DNA from: an archaeon
Lineage (GTDB): Archaea > Nanobdellota > Nanobdellia > SCGC-AAA011-G17 > GW2011-AR17
Direction: 5' to 3'
Assembly (NCBI GenBank): GCA_018656555.1
Contig: JABHZQ010000017.1
Coordinates: forward strand, 1-47,880
DNA: 47,880 bases
Part shown: piece after piece, positions 33,306 to 42,900 of the stretch
Numbering within the stretch: position 1 is the first letter of the stretch
How the letters are laid out: the number at the start of each line of letters is the position of its first letter
Translations under genes and position numbers: made by a program
The notes under the pieces: model-generated
Databases searched by the model: none
What the model was told of the DNA's origin: nothing
The model's input: only the letters and a program-made list of their open reading frames with translations

Positions 33306-33340
33306 GCCATTTTACAGTAGTTACAAAACCAGAATGATTT
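33306..33340 (+). promoter_or_regulatory. TAGTAGTTAC-type promoter with decayed TATA
   Basis: CAGTAGTTACAAAA is followed by CCAGAATGATTTAC where other copies have AGAAAGATTTATA. The TATA box is thus altered. A 28-codon frame starts 14 nt later. The other 80 nt up to the exosome operon carry that operon's own promoter (TTATAAATAA near 33451). Confidence 0.4.
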
Positions 33341-33353
33341 ACTGGATGATTCT

Positions 33354-33440
33354 ATGGAAATAGCAAAAGAAAATAGAGAAGCTTATGATCGATGCATAGA
33401 TATGGTAGAAGAACATATCAGACTTAGTAGCCTATATTAA
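33354..33440 (+). CDS. 28-residue small ORF
   Basis: ATGGAAATAGC opens a frame of 28 codons ending SSLY, acidic in the middle (DMVEEHIRL). It stands downstream of a copy of the shared promoter motif, which is the only support for expression. It may be a real small protein or the remnant of a deleted gene of the unknown set; the altered TATA box favours a remnant. Confidence 0.3.
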   Translation: MEIAKENREAYDRCIDMVEEHIRLSSLY

Positions 33441-33491
33441 TCCAAAAGCCTTATAAATAATAATTAATTATAGTCCTTCTGTAAAGAGAAA

Positions 33492-33516
33492 GAGAATAGG
33501 GAACTATAATATTCTC
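33492..33516 (+). promoter_or_regulatory. leader hairpin before the exosome superoperon
   Basis: GAGAATA and TATTCTC form a 7-bp stem with an 11-nt loop, placed 8 nt before the Pop5 ATG. It could hide or regulate the start. No ribosome site is obvious otherwise. Confidence 0.35.
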
Positions 33517-33524
33517 GGTTTAAA

Positions 33525-33860
33525 ATGAAATTAAAACCACTAATGCCCAGTTTAAGGGAAAAGAAGCGGTATATAGCATTTGAAGTTAAAACAGAAGGTA
33601 AAATAACATTTTCTGAAACAAAAAATGCAATAGAAGATAAGATGAAAGAATTCGTAGGAACTCTAGGTATGGCTAATGCTGGACCAATCTTTTTGAAGGA
33701 TTGGAAAGATAATAGAGGTATTGTAAGAGTTAACACAAAATATGTAGATCATACTAAAGCAAGTTTGGCTTTGATAAAAGAAGTCAATGGTAAAAAGGTT
33801 AAAATCCAGAGCTTGAATGTTTCAGGCATTATAGATAAATTAAGAAAAAGATATTTTTAA
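33525..33860 (+). CDS. rnp2: ribonuclease P protein component 2 (Pop5)
   Basis: The start LMPSLREKKRYIAFEV is the family signature, and VRVNTKYVDHTKASLALI is the second conserved block. The 111 residues are normal. It is the partner of Rpp30 in RNase P and stimulates cleavage of tRNA 5' leaders. As in many archaea, it leads the exosome-proteasome superoperon. A 7-bp hairpin lies directly upstream. Confidence 0.9.
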   Translation: MKLKPLMPSLREKKRYIAFEVKTEGKITFSETKNAIEDKMKEFVGTLGMANAGPIFLKDWKDNRGIVRVNTKYVDHTKASLALIKEVNGKKVKIQSLNVSGIIDKLRKRYF

Positions 33861-33877
33861 GGAGGGATATAAAAAAA

Positions 33878-34579
33878 ATGCAAGAAGGCGCACATCAAAT
33901 GATGGGATACGATAGGGCTTCAACAATGTTTAGTCCGGATGGTAGACTGTTACAGGTAGAATATGCTAAAGAGGCTGTAAAACAAGGAAGTACTGCAATA
34001 GGAATTGTTTGTAGTGATGGAGCTGTTTTAATAGCTGATAAAAGAATTTCTGATGAATTAATAATCTCAGATGCTGTTGAGAAAATTTTCCAAGTAGACA
34101 AACATATGGGGGCTACATCTGTGGGTTATGTTATGGATGGCAGAGTTTTAATTGAAAGAGCTCAAGTTATTTCACAACAACACATGGTAACTTACACAGT
34201 TCCTATGGAAACTCTTACTTTGGTTAAAGAAATCTCAGACACAAAGCAATCTTACACTCAATATGGTGGAGCAAGACCTTTTGGTGTTTCAATCTTATTT
34301 ATTGGTGTAGATGATGGCCCAGTATTGTATGTTACTGAACCTACTGGAATATTTTTCCAATTCAGAGCTACTGCTGTTGGTGAGAACTCAGATGCTATCA
34401 AGAATTTGTTGAGAAAAGAATACAAAGAAGAGATGAATACAGACGATGGAATTAAGTTAGCAATCAAAGCTTTGAAAAAAGTAATGGGAAAAGATTTTGA
34501 TGCTAGAAGAATTGACGGAGCTGTTATTTCAACAAGTGATAAACAATTCAGAAGAATTGATAAGAAGAGGTTAAAGTAA
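33878..34579 (+). CDS. psmA: 20S proteasome alpha subunit
   Basis: The proteasome alpha N-terminal signature is present: YDRASTMFSPDGRLLQVEYA, then VKQGSTAIGI. The rest follows the Ntn-hydrolase sandwich, with YTQYGGARPFGVSI. No catalytic N-terminal Thr exists, as expected for alpha. The N-terminal tail gates the chamber. The ribosome site is GGAGGG. The beta subunit is not in the window. It is followed after one base by SBDS. Confidence 0.97.
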   Translation: MQEGAHQMMGYDRASTMFSPDGRLLQVEYAKEAVKQGSTAIGIVCSDGAVLIADKRISDELIISDAVEKIFQVDKHMGATSVGYVMDGRVLIERAQVISQQHMVTYTVPMETLTLVKEISDTKQSYTQYGGARPFGVSILFIGVDDGPVLYVTEPTGIFFQFRATAVGENSDAIKNLLRKEYKEEMNTDDGIKLAIKALKKVMGKDFDARRIDGAVISTSDKQFRRIDKKRLK

Positions 34580-34580
34580 A

Positions 34581-35282
34581 ATGGTTAATGTAGATAAAGC
34601 AATTATTGCAAGGATTAAGAAAGAAGGAGAAATCTTTGAGATCTTAGTCGACTGTGACAAGGCTTTAGAGTATAGAGATGGTAAAATAGAGAGCTTAAAT
34701 GAAGTGTTAGCAACAAGAGATATTTTTAAAGATGTTAAGAAAGCAGAAAAAGCATCAGAAACAGATATGCAAAAATTGTTTCATTCTACAAATCCAGATG
34801 AAGTCGCAGATATTATTCTTAAAAAAGGTGAGATTCAGTTAACTGCTGAATATAGAAATAACCTGAGAGAAGAAAGGAAAAAACAAATAATTGCTTTCAT
34901 ACATAGAAATGCAATTGATGCTAGAACTGGTTTACCTCATCCACCTCAAAGAATTGAGGATGCAATTGAACAGAGTAAATGTAAAATTGATGAATTTAGA
35001 TCTGTTGATGAACAAGTTCAAGAGATTGTGAGTAAACTAAGAGAGTTATTAGCAATAAAATTTGAAGTTAGAGAATTAGAAATTACAATTCCTTCTCAAT
35101 TTACAGGACCTGCCTATGGAAAGGTTAAGGGATTTGGTAAAATGTTAAAAGAAGAATGGTTGTCTAATGGAGACTTAAAAATTATGTTAGAATTACCTGC
35201 TGGTATGCAGGAATCTCTAGAAAATGAATTGAATAAATTGACAAGAGGAGATGTCGATATAAAGATTTTAAATAAGAAATAG
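34581..35282 (+). CDS. sdo1: ribosome maturation protein SBDS
   Basis: The N-terminal FYSH domain (AIIARIKKEGEIFEILVDCDK is its first strand pair) is followed by the central helical domain (AFIHRNAIDARTGLPHPPQR) and a C-terminal ferredoxin-like domain. The length of 233 residues is standard. SBDS helps release the anti-association factor aIF6 from the large subunit. It lies in the conserved order between psmA and rrp4. Confidence 0.95.
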   Translation: MVNVDKAIIARIKKEGEIFEILVDCDKALEYRDGKIESLNEVLATRDIFKDVKKAEKASETDMQKLFHSTNPDEVADIILKKGEIQLTAEYRNNLREERKKQIIAFIHRNAIDARTGLPHPPQRIEDAIEQSKCKIDEFRSVDEQVQEIVSKLRELLAIKFEVRELEITIPSQFTGPAYGKVKGFGKMLKEEWLSNGDLKIMLELPAGMQESLENELNKLTRGDVDIKILNKK

Positions 35283-35294
35283 GAGAATAAGAAA

Positions 35295-35996
35295 ATGAGT
35301 AATTTACTAATAGAAGATAAACAAGTTGTTGTGCCAGGAGATATTTTGGCAGAGGGTATGGATTATTTACCTTCATATGGTACACAAAGAGTTGGAGAGC
35401 AAATCATTGCAATGCAAGTTGGTTTAGCTAATGTGAATGGAAGAGTCATTAAGATAATTTCATTGAATGGAAGATATATTCCAAAAAAAGACGATACTGT
35501 TATTGGTTATGTTAGTGATAGTACCTACAGTTCATGGTTTGTGGACGTTGGATATGCTTATGATGGAAGCTTATCATTAAAGGATGCAACATCAGACTTT
35601 ATTGAGAGAGGAGCTAGTTTGAGTAAGTTTTTCAAATCAGGAGATATTGTTTTAATCAAGATAACAAATGTTACACGAGAAAAAGCAATTGATCTTAGTA
35701 TGAAAGGTCCAGGACTAAGGAAATTAACAACTGGTAAAGTTATTGAAATCTCACCTTCAAAGGTTCCAAGAGTTGTTGGAAAACAAGGAAGTATGATCTC
35801 AATGATTAAAGAGAAAACAGGTTGTTCAATCTTTGCAGGACAAAATGGAAGGATTTGGATTAAAAGTGAGGATCCAGTAATGGACAAACTTGCTACAGAC
35901 GCAATCTTACTTATCGAACAAAAGTCACATGTATCTGGTTTGACTGATCTGATAAAAGAATTCTTAGAACAGAATGTTAAGGAGAAGAAAAAATGA
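35295..35996 (+). CDS. rrp4: exosome RNA-binding subunit Rrp4
   Basis: Three parts are visible: N-terminal domain (VVVPGDILAEG), an S1 domain (FKSGDIVLIKITNV) and a KH domain with the GKQGS loop (VVGKQGSMISMIKEKTG). Rrp4 caps the hexameric Rrp41-Rrp42 ring and guides RNA into it. It has 233 residues. An AGGAGAAT ribosome site is upstream, and an ATGA overlap links it to rrp41. Confidence 0.95.
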   Translation: MSNLLIEDKQVVVPGDILAEGMDYLPSYGTQRVGEQIIAMQVGLANVNGRVIKIISLNGRYIPKKDDTVIGYVSDSTYSSWFVDVGYAYDGSLSLKDATSDFIERGASLSKFFKSGDIVLIKITNVTREKAIDLSMKGPGLRKLTTGKVIEISPSKVPRVVGKQGSMISMIKEKTGCSIFAGQNGRIWIKSEDPVMDKLATDAILLIEQKSHVSGLTDLIKEFLEQNVKEKKK

Positions 35997-36700
35997 AATA
36001 CACAAAAAGAAATGACGGAAGAAAGTTCGATGAATCTCGTAAGGTAGAGGCTAAGGTTGGAGTTGTTCCAAATGCTTTGGGTTCTGCTATGCTTAAGATT
36101 GGAAAGACTGTTGCTGTTGCAGCTGTTTATGGACCAAAAGAATTATTTCCAAAACCATTACAAAACCCATTAAGAGGTAGGTTAAGATGTACTTACAACA
36201 TGATGGCTTTTTCTGGAGCTGGAGATAGAGTAAGACCAGGACCAAGTAGAAGAAGTAAGGAAATTGCTTTGGTTACTGAGAATGCATTGGATCCTGTTTT
36301 AGATCTTAGTGCTTTTCCAAAAACAGTAATTGATGTGCATATTGAATTAATTCAAACAGATGCTGGAACAAGATGTGCTGGAATTAGTGCAGCTTCAATG
36401 GCTTTAGCTGATGCTGGATTTAGAATGAAAGATATGGTAGCAGCTGTTGCTTGTGGTGTTGTTGGCGGACAACCTTTAGTTGACCTTGATAAATTTGAGG
36501 AAGATTATGAGGGTGGAAGTGTTGACATACCAGTTGCAATGATGCCAAGAACTGGAGAGATTACTTTACTTCAGTTAGATGGTGAAGTCGATAAAAAAGA
36601 TCTTATGAAAGCTGTTGAAATGGCCAAAGTTGGTTGTATGCAGATTTTTGAGGTACAAAAAGCAGCATTAAAGGCTAAGTATGAGGAGGCTAAAAAATGA
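35993..36700 (+). CDS. rrp41: exosome catalytic subunit Rrp41
   Basis: The RNase PH fold carries the phosphate- and RNA-binding Arg pair in PSRRSKEIALV, IELIQTDAGTRCAGISAAS, and the catalytic Asp in SVDIPVAMMP. The 235 residues match archaeal Rrp41. It degrades RNA 3' to 5' with phosphate, and adds tails with nucleoside diphosphates in reverse. It is coupled at both ends by ATGA overlaps. Confidence 0.96.
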   Translation: MKYTKRNDGRKFDESRKVEAKVGVVPNALGSAMLKIGKTVAVAAVYGPKELFPKPLQNPLRGRLRCTYNMMAFSGAGDRVRPGPSRRSKEIALVTENALDPVLDLSAFPKTVIDVHIELIQTDAGTRCAGISAASMALADAGFRMKDMVAAVACGVVGGQPLVDLDKFEEDYEGGSVDIPVAMMPRTGEITLLQLDGEVDKKDLMKAVEMAKVGCMQIFEVQKAALKAKYEEAKK

Positions 36701-37470
36701 TATCCGCAAGTTATATTAATCAAATCACTGCAAAGGGATTTAGAGCTGATGGCCGAAAGTTTGATGAATATAGACAGCCTGTTTCAGTAGAATATGGTAT
36801 TTCTGCTAAATCAGCTGAAGGTTCTGCAAGAGTAAAAATTGGTGGAACTGAAGTTGTAGCTGGAGTTAAGTTAGATTTAGGAACTCCTTATTCAGATAGA
36901 CCTGCTGAAGGTACTATTATGGTTAATGTAGAATTGTTACCTCTATCTTCAACCAAGTATGAATCTGGTCCTCCAGATGTTTCAGCAATTGAAATGTCAA
37001 GAGTTATTGACAGAGGTATCAGAGAATGTGATGCTGTTGACTTTAAGAAACTCTGCGTTACACCAGGAGAGAAAGTATGGATGGTATTTGTTGATATCTA
37101 TCCAATAAATGCTGATGGAAATCTTTTTGATGCTTGTTCATTAGCTGCTTTAGCTGCTTTGAAAGATGCAAAGTTTCCAAAAATAGTTGATGGTATTGTT
37201 GATTATAAGGAAAGAACAAAAGATAGTCTTCCAATACAGAAAATGCCTTTAGAGTGTACTGTTTGGAAAGTAGGTAGTGAGTTCCTTATTGACCCAACTG
37301 TTGATGAAGAGAATGCAGCCGAGAGTAGACTTACAGTTGCTTTTACTGATAAAGGAGCGGTTTGTGCCTTACAAAAAGGTGGCAAATTAAGTTTAACCTC
37401 AGAAGATATTGGAAAAATGGTTGATTTGGCTGATAAAAAGACAAAGGAGTTAAGAGGTTATTTGAAATGA
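36697..37470 (+). CDS. rrp42: exosome subunit Rrp42
   Basis: This is the inactive RNase PH-fold partner of Rrp41. The N-terminus [13 protein letters not shown] is typical, and the phosphate-site arginines and catalytic Asp seen in Rrp41 are not conserved. Three copies alternate with Rrp41 in the ring and help bind RNA. It has 257 residues and overlaps both neighbours as ATGA. Confidence 0.96.
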   Translation: MISASYINQITAKGFRADGRKFDEYRQPVSVEYGISAKSAEGSARVKIGGTEVVAGVKLDLGTPYSDRPAEGTIMVNVELLPLSSTKYESGPPDVSAIEMSRVIDRGIRECDAVDFKKLCVTPGEKVWMVFVDIYPINADGNLFDACSLAALAALKDAKFPKIVDGIVDYKERTKDSLPIQKMPLECTVWKVGSEFLIDPTVDEENAAESRLTVAFTDKGAVCALQKGGKLSLTSEDIGKMVDLADKKTKELRGYLK

Positions 37471-37676
37471 AGCTAACCAAATATGAAAAAGCTAGAATAA
37501 TTGGTGCTAGAGCCTTACAGCTTGGTATGGGTGCTCCCATTTTGATAAAGATGAAGAAAAGTGACTATGCAGAGTTGAATTTCAACCCAATAGAGATTGC
37601 AAAAGAAGAGTTTGCAAAAGATGCATTACCCTTAACCATTAGAAGGCCTTTGCCAGAAAAATTAGAAAGAAAATAA
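37467..37676 (+). CDS. rpoK: DNA-directed RNA polymerase subunit K (Rpb6/omega)
   Basis: [20 protein letters not shown] is followed by AP, then the IEIAKEEF and [10 protein letters not shown] blocks that define Rpb6/omega. The 69 residues are normal for archaea. It stabilises the assembly of the largest subunits. It ends the superoperon and overlaps rrp42 by 4 nt; a convergent gene stops 3 nt beyond. Confidence 0.95.
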   Translation: MKLTKYEKARIIGARALQLGMGAPILIKMKKSDYAELNFNPIEIAKEEFAKDALPLTIRRPLPEKLERK

Positions 37677-37679
37677 AAA

Positions 37680-37967
37680 TTATTTTTTCTTCTTTTTAGT
37701 TCTTTTTACCTTTTTCTTTTTAGGTTTCTTTTTTACTACTCGCTTTTTCTTTACAATTGTTCTTTTTAGTAAAGGTTTATTTTTCTTTTGGAAGAATAGC
37801 AAGTATATTATCGGTAGAATACCTACAGTATTAAGTATTAGAATAAATACAAACCAGGTTAATTGGTTATGTCTTCCACATTTCCATAGAGCAATACCTT
37901 TCCAGATTAATTCCCAGGCTCCTAATAGAACTATTGCATAAACTGGTAGTGTTGAAAAATCAAACAT
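37680..37967 (-). CDS. small membrane protein (DUF5652 / PLDc_N-like)
   Basis: Two membrane spans (about 5-27 and 36-59) with WKGIALWKCGRHNQLTWF between them match the small family seen in candidate bacteria and DPANN archaea. The last 30 residues are almost only lysine, arginine and valine. A very strong ribosome site, GAGGTGATC, precedes the ATG. Function unknown; the basic tail might contact membranes or nucleic acid. Confidence 0.7.
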   Translation of the reverse strand: MFDFSTLPVYAIVLLGAWELIWKGIALWKCGRHNQLTWFVFILILNTVGILPIIYLLFFQKKNKPLLKRTIVKKKRVVKKKPKKKKVKRTKKKKK

Positions 37968-38064
37968 TTGATCACCTCAATTCTATAACATATGTTCTTA
38001 TTTATATATTTTACTTTATTTTTCGTAATTCTTTCTTTTTTGTTTTAGAACTTTATGTAAAAAA

Positions 38065-38895
38065 TTATATATTTTTTATTATTTCTGAAGGGAGATCAAC
38101 AACTTTTATGCCATTGTTTCTCAATGTTTCAATTTTTGAACTAGCTGTTCCTTTGTTTCCATAGACAACTGCACCAGCATGTCCCATTCTTTTTCCCTTA
38201 GGCGCACTCTTTCCTGCAATATAAGCAATAACTGGTTTAGAAATATTATTTTTAATATATTCTGCAGCTCTTTCTTCTGCATCTCCACCAATCTCACCTA
38301 ACAAGACAATATGAGTTGTATTTTCATCCTTTTCAAATTCATCTAGAATATCAATAAAATTACTTCCAATGATCATATCTCCACCAATTCCAACTACTGT
38401 AGATTGTCCAATATTATTTTTTGTCAAAATATCTACTATTTCATAAGTTAGAGTACCAGACCTTGATACTACACCCACTTTTCCTTGTTTGAATAGGTGA
38501 TTTGGCATTATTCCTAGTTTAGATTCTCCTACAGAACATACTCCCGGACAGTTTGGACCAATTATTTTATTATCTCCCTTGTGTTTCATGACTTCTATCA
38601 TATCCTTTACTGGAATACCTTCTGTAATAATACAAATGTTTAGATTATTATTTAGTGCTTCTATACATGCATCTTTTGCAAATTTAGCAGGAACAAATAT
38701 TACAGACCATTCAGGTTTATGTTCCATTGATTCTTTAACTGTTTTGTAAACTGGAACTTTTGTTTCTTTTAGGTTTGGATTCACACCTGCAACAACCTTT
38801 GTTCCATACTCTAACATTCTTTCTAAGTGGAATAAACCTTGTTTACCTAATCCTTGTACTATAACTTTAGTAGTTGTGTTTATGGCTATTGACAT
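38065..38895 (-). CDS. sucD: succinyl-CoA synthetase alpha subunit-like (SucD)
   Basis: VIVQGLGKQGLFHLERM is the CoA-binding fold, IIGPNCPGVCSVGESKLGI and VGVVSRSGTLTYEI follow, and the phosphohistidine lies in RMGHAGAVV. The 276 residues are close to normal. It would make ATP or GTP from succinyl-CoA, or possibly another acyl-CoA. Its 5' end overlaps TruD by 29 nt. The beta subunit gene is about 6 kb upstream on the same strand, an unusual separation. Confidence 0.92.
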   Translation of the reverse strand: MSIAINTTTKVIVQGLGKQGLFHLERMLEYGTKVVAGVNPNLKETKVPVYKTVKESMEHKPEWSVIFVPAKFAKDACIEALNNNLNICIITEGIPVKDMIEVMKHKGDNKIIGPNCPGVCSVGESKLGIMPNHLFKQGKVGVVSRSGTLTYEIVDILTKNNIGQSTVVGIGGDMIIGSNFIDILDEFEKDENTTHIVLLGEIGGDAEERAAEYIKNNISKPVIAYIAGKSAPKGKRMGHAGAVVYGNKGTASSKIETLRNNGIKVVDLPSEIIKNI

Positions 38896-39952
38896 TTTCC
38901 ATTCCTTTCAAAACCATTGTAGCATATGAACCGGGAGGTAAAGAAAATTCTACCTCTTGTTTATTATCTTTAAACTTTCCCATTTGTATACTCACTTTAA
39001 TCATTGCTTTTCTTGTTAAGCCTTCTGAAGCTAATTGAGGTATTTCATGGTTGAATATTTCTTTTGTTATTCCTTCTTCTTTTAGTAGTCCATCAAACTC
39101 ATTTCCTTTTGTTTTATAGCCAATTATGGGCCAGTCTATCTCTAAGGGGAGATCACAGAAGAATAGTTTTCCAAGAGCATACTCTCTGTCCTCACCTTCA
39201 TAATTATTTTTTAAGTAAGCTGACAGGGATTTATTGAATAAATAACTCTGGTAAGCTTGTGGGATCATAGAAAATAATTGTCTTGGTAGTGCTTTTAATG
39301 CTCCTTTGAAATCATTTGGATTTTTTTCTAGATAACCAACAAGCTTTTTCTCATTTACCATTCCTTTTGGTAATTCAAAAGTTACCCAGTCTCCCCAATT
39401 CTCTTCCATGTATACTCTTGCATCTGTGTAGTTTTCTGTTTCTGTTGGAAAAGGATACAAAAGTAGTAATTTTACTGCTTGTTCATAATTGTTTTTTAGA
39501 ACTTCTTTTCCAACTAGATGTAAATTGGGTCTATAACCCCCAAATCTTTGATCATCATAATAATTTGGAACATGTCTTATTGGTTGTAATGGCTCTTTAA
39601 TGTCCCTTATTGTTATTTTGAATTTGTTCATATCTAAACCACCAAGCATAATTGGTTTATCAGAGTATTTTACAAAAGTTAGTTTGATATCTTTTAATCT
39701 TAAGTAGGCTATATCTTGTTTTCCAATATCTGCACAAGAAACATATTGCTTTGTGATAGCTTGTCTATCTTTTTGACCAGCTATGTTGAATCTCCTTACT
39801 GAGACCTTCATCTTTTTTGCAATGGCTTCTATTGCCTTTAAAGTGGTCCATTTCTTTTTCTCTAGAATGAATATACAGTATTTTTTACCGTCGGGAATAT
39901 TAGTGTAAACCTCCTCTACTCTAAAGTCCTCTGGATTTTGTTTGATTTTCAT
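38867..39952 (-). CDS. truD: tRNA pseudouridine synthase TruD
   Basis: The nucleophile is Asp62 in AGQKDRQAIT, the TruD signature. NFRVEE-like opening (PEDFRVEEV), NYYDDQRFGG and a central insertion domain fit archaeal TruD. Its length of 361 residues is slightly less than usual. It converts a uridine in the anticodon region or position 13 of tRNAs to pseudouridine. It overlaps SucD by 29 nt, so they may be co-transcribed. Confidence 0.92.
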   Translation of the reverse strand: MKIKQNPEDFRVEEVYTNIPDGKKYCIFILEKKKWTTLKAIEAIAKKMKVSVRRFNIAGQKDRQAITKQYVSCADIGKQDIAYLRLKDIKLTFVKYSDKPIMLGGLDMNKFKITIRDIKEPLQPIRHVPNYYDDQRFGGYRPNLHLVGKEVLKNNYEQAVKLLLLYPFPTETENYTDARVYMEENWGDWVTFELPKGMVNEKKLVGYLEKNPNDFKGALKALPRQLFSMIPQAYQSYLFNKSLSAYLKNNYEGEDREYALGKLFFCDLPLEIDWPIIGYKTKGNEFDGLLKEEGITKEIFNHEIPQLASEGLTRKAMIKVSIQMGKFKDNKQEVEFSLPPGSYATMVLKGMENVNSHKHNY

Positions 39953-39974
39953 GAGATGAATAAAAAATTACCCC

Positions 39975-42900
39975 TTAATTAATCTTGTCTTTTGGCTTTT
40001 TCTTTAAAACCTTCTCTAATAATCCTTTTGTGATTAATCTTCCCCTTTCCTTAGCACTTAAGGGTTGTTTAGTCCTCTTTTTTTGAATGGATTTTTTTGG
40101 TTCAAAATAATTATCTATTTTTTCTTTATAATTCCACAATAAGAAGACTATTGTTGCCCCAAGGATTAGAATTAATATTATCCAGAAATAAGGGAAGGAA
40201 GAGGTTTCCCTTGTAATAGGGTCAAAACTAAACTCTACTTCTTCTCCACTATCTTCAACAAAAACTGTTCTATAGGATGTGGCTATATAATCTCCATAAT
40301 TTACTTCAATGTAGAATTGGTAAGAACCTGAATCTAATCCTCTTGGGATGTAGAGATTTGCTTGTTCATCTTTTTCTTCATATTCTGATAAGTAGATAGT
40401 ATCTTGTCCAGAGGTTATAATTTCTCCATTTTCATCTTCTAACCAGAATCTTACAATAACATCATCATTTATATTGGCCATTCCTTTAAGGAAATAATCA
40501 AAACTTAATGTATCATCAATATCTAAAACTGGTTCAATCTCAATTATTTTTATATCAAATACTTTTTGACATTGATGTTCATGACAGGTTTCATCTTCAG
40601 CACAGTCTTCATTTGTATAACATTCATATTCTTCTGTTTCTATAGAAGAGCTACTTCCTCCAGAAGAACCACTCCCACTAGATGTTCCACTTCCTGAACT
40701 AGGAGCTGGAGCTGCTTCTGAAGCTGCAATTGAAAAATTAGCAAGAGCAGTTCCAATTAGGTTTTGATCATTTATAGCATATACTTTTAGAATATGGTTT
40801 TCTGTACTTAGACTAGATATTGTTGTATTTGGTGTAAAACTAATATTAGCTCCAGAATCTAAACTATATAACCAGCTAGAAATATTTTGATCTGCAGTGA
40901 CAGCAAGATCTACTTCTGTTTCATTGTAAGTTATATTTTCTGGAGATACAACTGAGATTATAGGATTTGCACTTGTTGAATATGTAACACTTCTTTGTTC
41001 TGTTTGGTTTAGGTTTCCTGCAATATCTTGTATGTAGGCTGTATAAAGATAGGTTGCATTAATAGTCATATTTGTGAATGTATTTGAAAAAGGGTAGATG
41101 TTTGCATTGTAACTTGAATTAATCTCTGCAGGAGATAACACTCTTGAATGTAATCTAACTTCATCCATAGTTCCATTGAAGAATTCTGTTGTATAAGATG
41201 AAATGTAGTGTCTTCCAACTACCACTGCATCATCATTAGTAGGTAGGGTTCCATTGTAATCAGTTCCAGATGCAGTTAAAGTTCCATCAACATATAATCT
41301 CATTTCAGTTCCATTGTATGTTGCAGCAATATGATGCCATTGATTGTCATTTACATTTATAGAAGAGGTAATATTGTAATTTGTTTCATCACTAATTATT
41401 GTGAATTTTCCTCCATCAACTGTGCTTAATGCAAAAGGAAGATTTTCTTTTGATACAGAATCATCTCCATCTCTGATATAAATATTCATTCTAATATCTG
41501 AAGAGGTTGTTGAAGTGGTATCATAATAGTATTTATTACAGGCAGCATCTCCAGTGTTATAGTTTTCTTGTCCAAATTTAGGAGTACTTCCCCCTGTACC
41601 TAATGCTGGACCACCTGAACCTGCATTTAAAGTTGTTCCAGATGTTACTCCCCAAGATCCATCATCACCAGAAAATGTACTTCTTGTGTAAAATGTTGAA
41701 GAGGTTATACTTGCTTCATGGCTAAATCTATAAACATCCAAAAATCCAGAAACAAAATTTCCACTGTAGTTTGCTGTCCAATTTACAGATTCTCCAGCAG
41801 ATACAATATCACCTAACCTTTCATCTAGCTCTTTTGAAGTATTGTACTTCATTTTAACTGCAAATTTAAAAACATCATCATCAAATAATTCTAATAACCA
41901 CTGATTATTTGACATATTCCCTAATTTTTTTGTTGCATAAACAGTTGTTAAATCTGTTAAATTATTATACCCCAGGGGAATGCCTTCTGCACAACGAGTA
42001 CTATCTGTTGTTGCAAAAAGAGTCCAACCCCCACCAAACCCAGAATCATTTTGTTGTTTACAATATGCACTTGTTGCAACCCCTTGTATTGTAAGATTAT
42101 ATGCACCATTAGTATTATACCCTTCATTAAGTAAATCTAAACAGGTTGTGTTTGTTGTTGGGTCTTTTGCAAGGATATAACCCTCAGAACCAGACTTAAT
42201 CCAAGCTTCTATAGTAATTTCATCAGTTATATTCAAACTACTTGCATTTCCTGAATTTATTTGATCATTAATCCCATCAAAACTTAATCCTTTTCCAAAT
42301 TTTCCTGCAGAGGATATTGTTGCACCAGAAATTGTTCCATTATTTCCATAGGTTGATTGATCTAAAACTAAAGTACTATTCTCTCCAGTTTCATTATTCA
42401 TTCTATACCAAAGTCTTAAACTTTGGTTCCAATCTAGAAATACTGTGTTATTATTGGATTCTGTAGAGTCTACACTTATTGTTACAGTGTTACTTGCTTG
42501 TATTGTTCCATTGGAAGGTGTAGGTGAATCAAATTCTATTAGTGGATTTGTTGAATCTATTGTTATTGTATATGTGGCAGTATTATTTTTGTTACCATAA
42601 ATATCGTTTATTGTAGCATTAAGATAATAAGTACCTCCATCTAAGCTTGAAAATGTATTTGAAAAATCATCAGAACTGTCGCTTGCCGTACTATCAAGTC
42701 CATCTGCATCATAAAGATTTATTGTAACTAAATTTACTCCTGCACTTGTTGTTGTGATATTAGCAAAAATTGAATTTGTTGTGTAAGTTCCACTAGTTGT
42801 TGTACTATCTCCATAATCTATTGAAGGAAGATTCTTTATGGTAGTATTCCATTTTGCTGTCTCTGTATTGATTGATGTATTGCTTGTTAAATTAGCATAA

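Noticed and set aside
33878-35996. psmA, SBDS and rrp4 all have exactly 233 residues, hinting at duplication
   Set aside because: Their folds and sequences are unrelated; the equal length is coincidence.
39316-39600. Plus-strand open frame inside truD, one of several antisense frames
   Set aside because: The encoded protein is Leu/His-rich shadow sequence without start signals; truD fits a known family.
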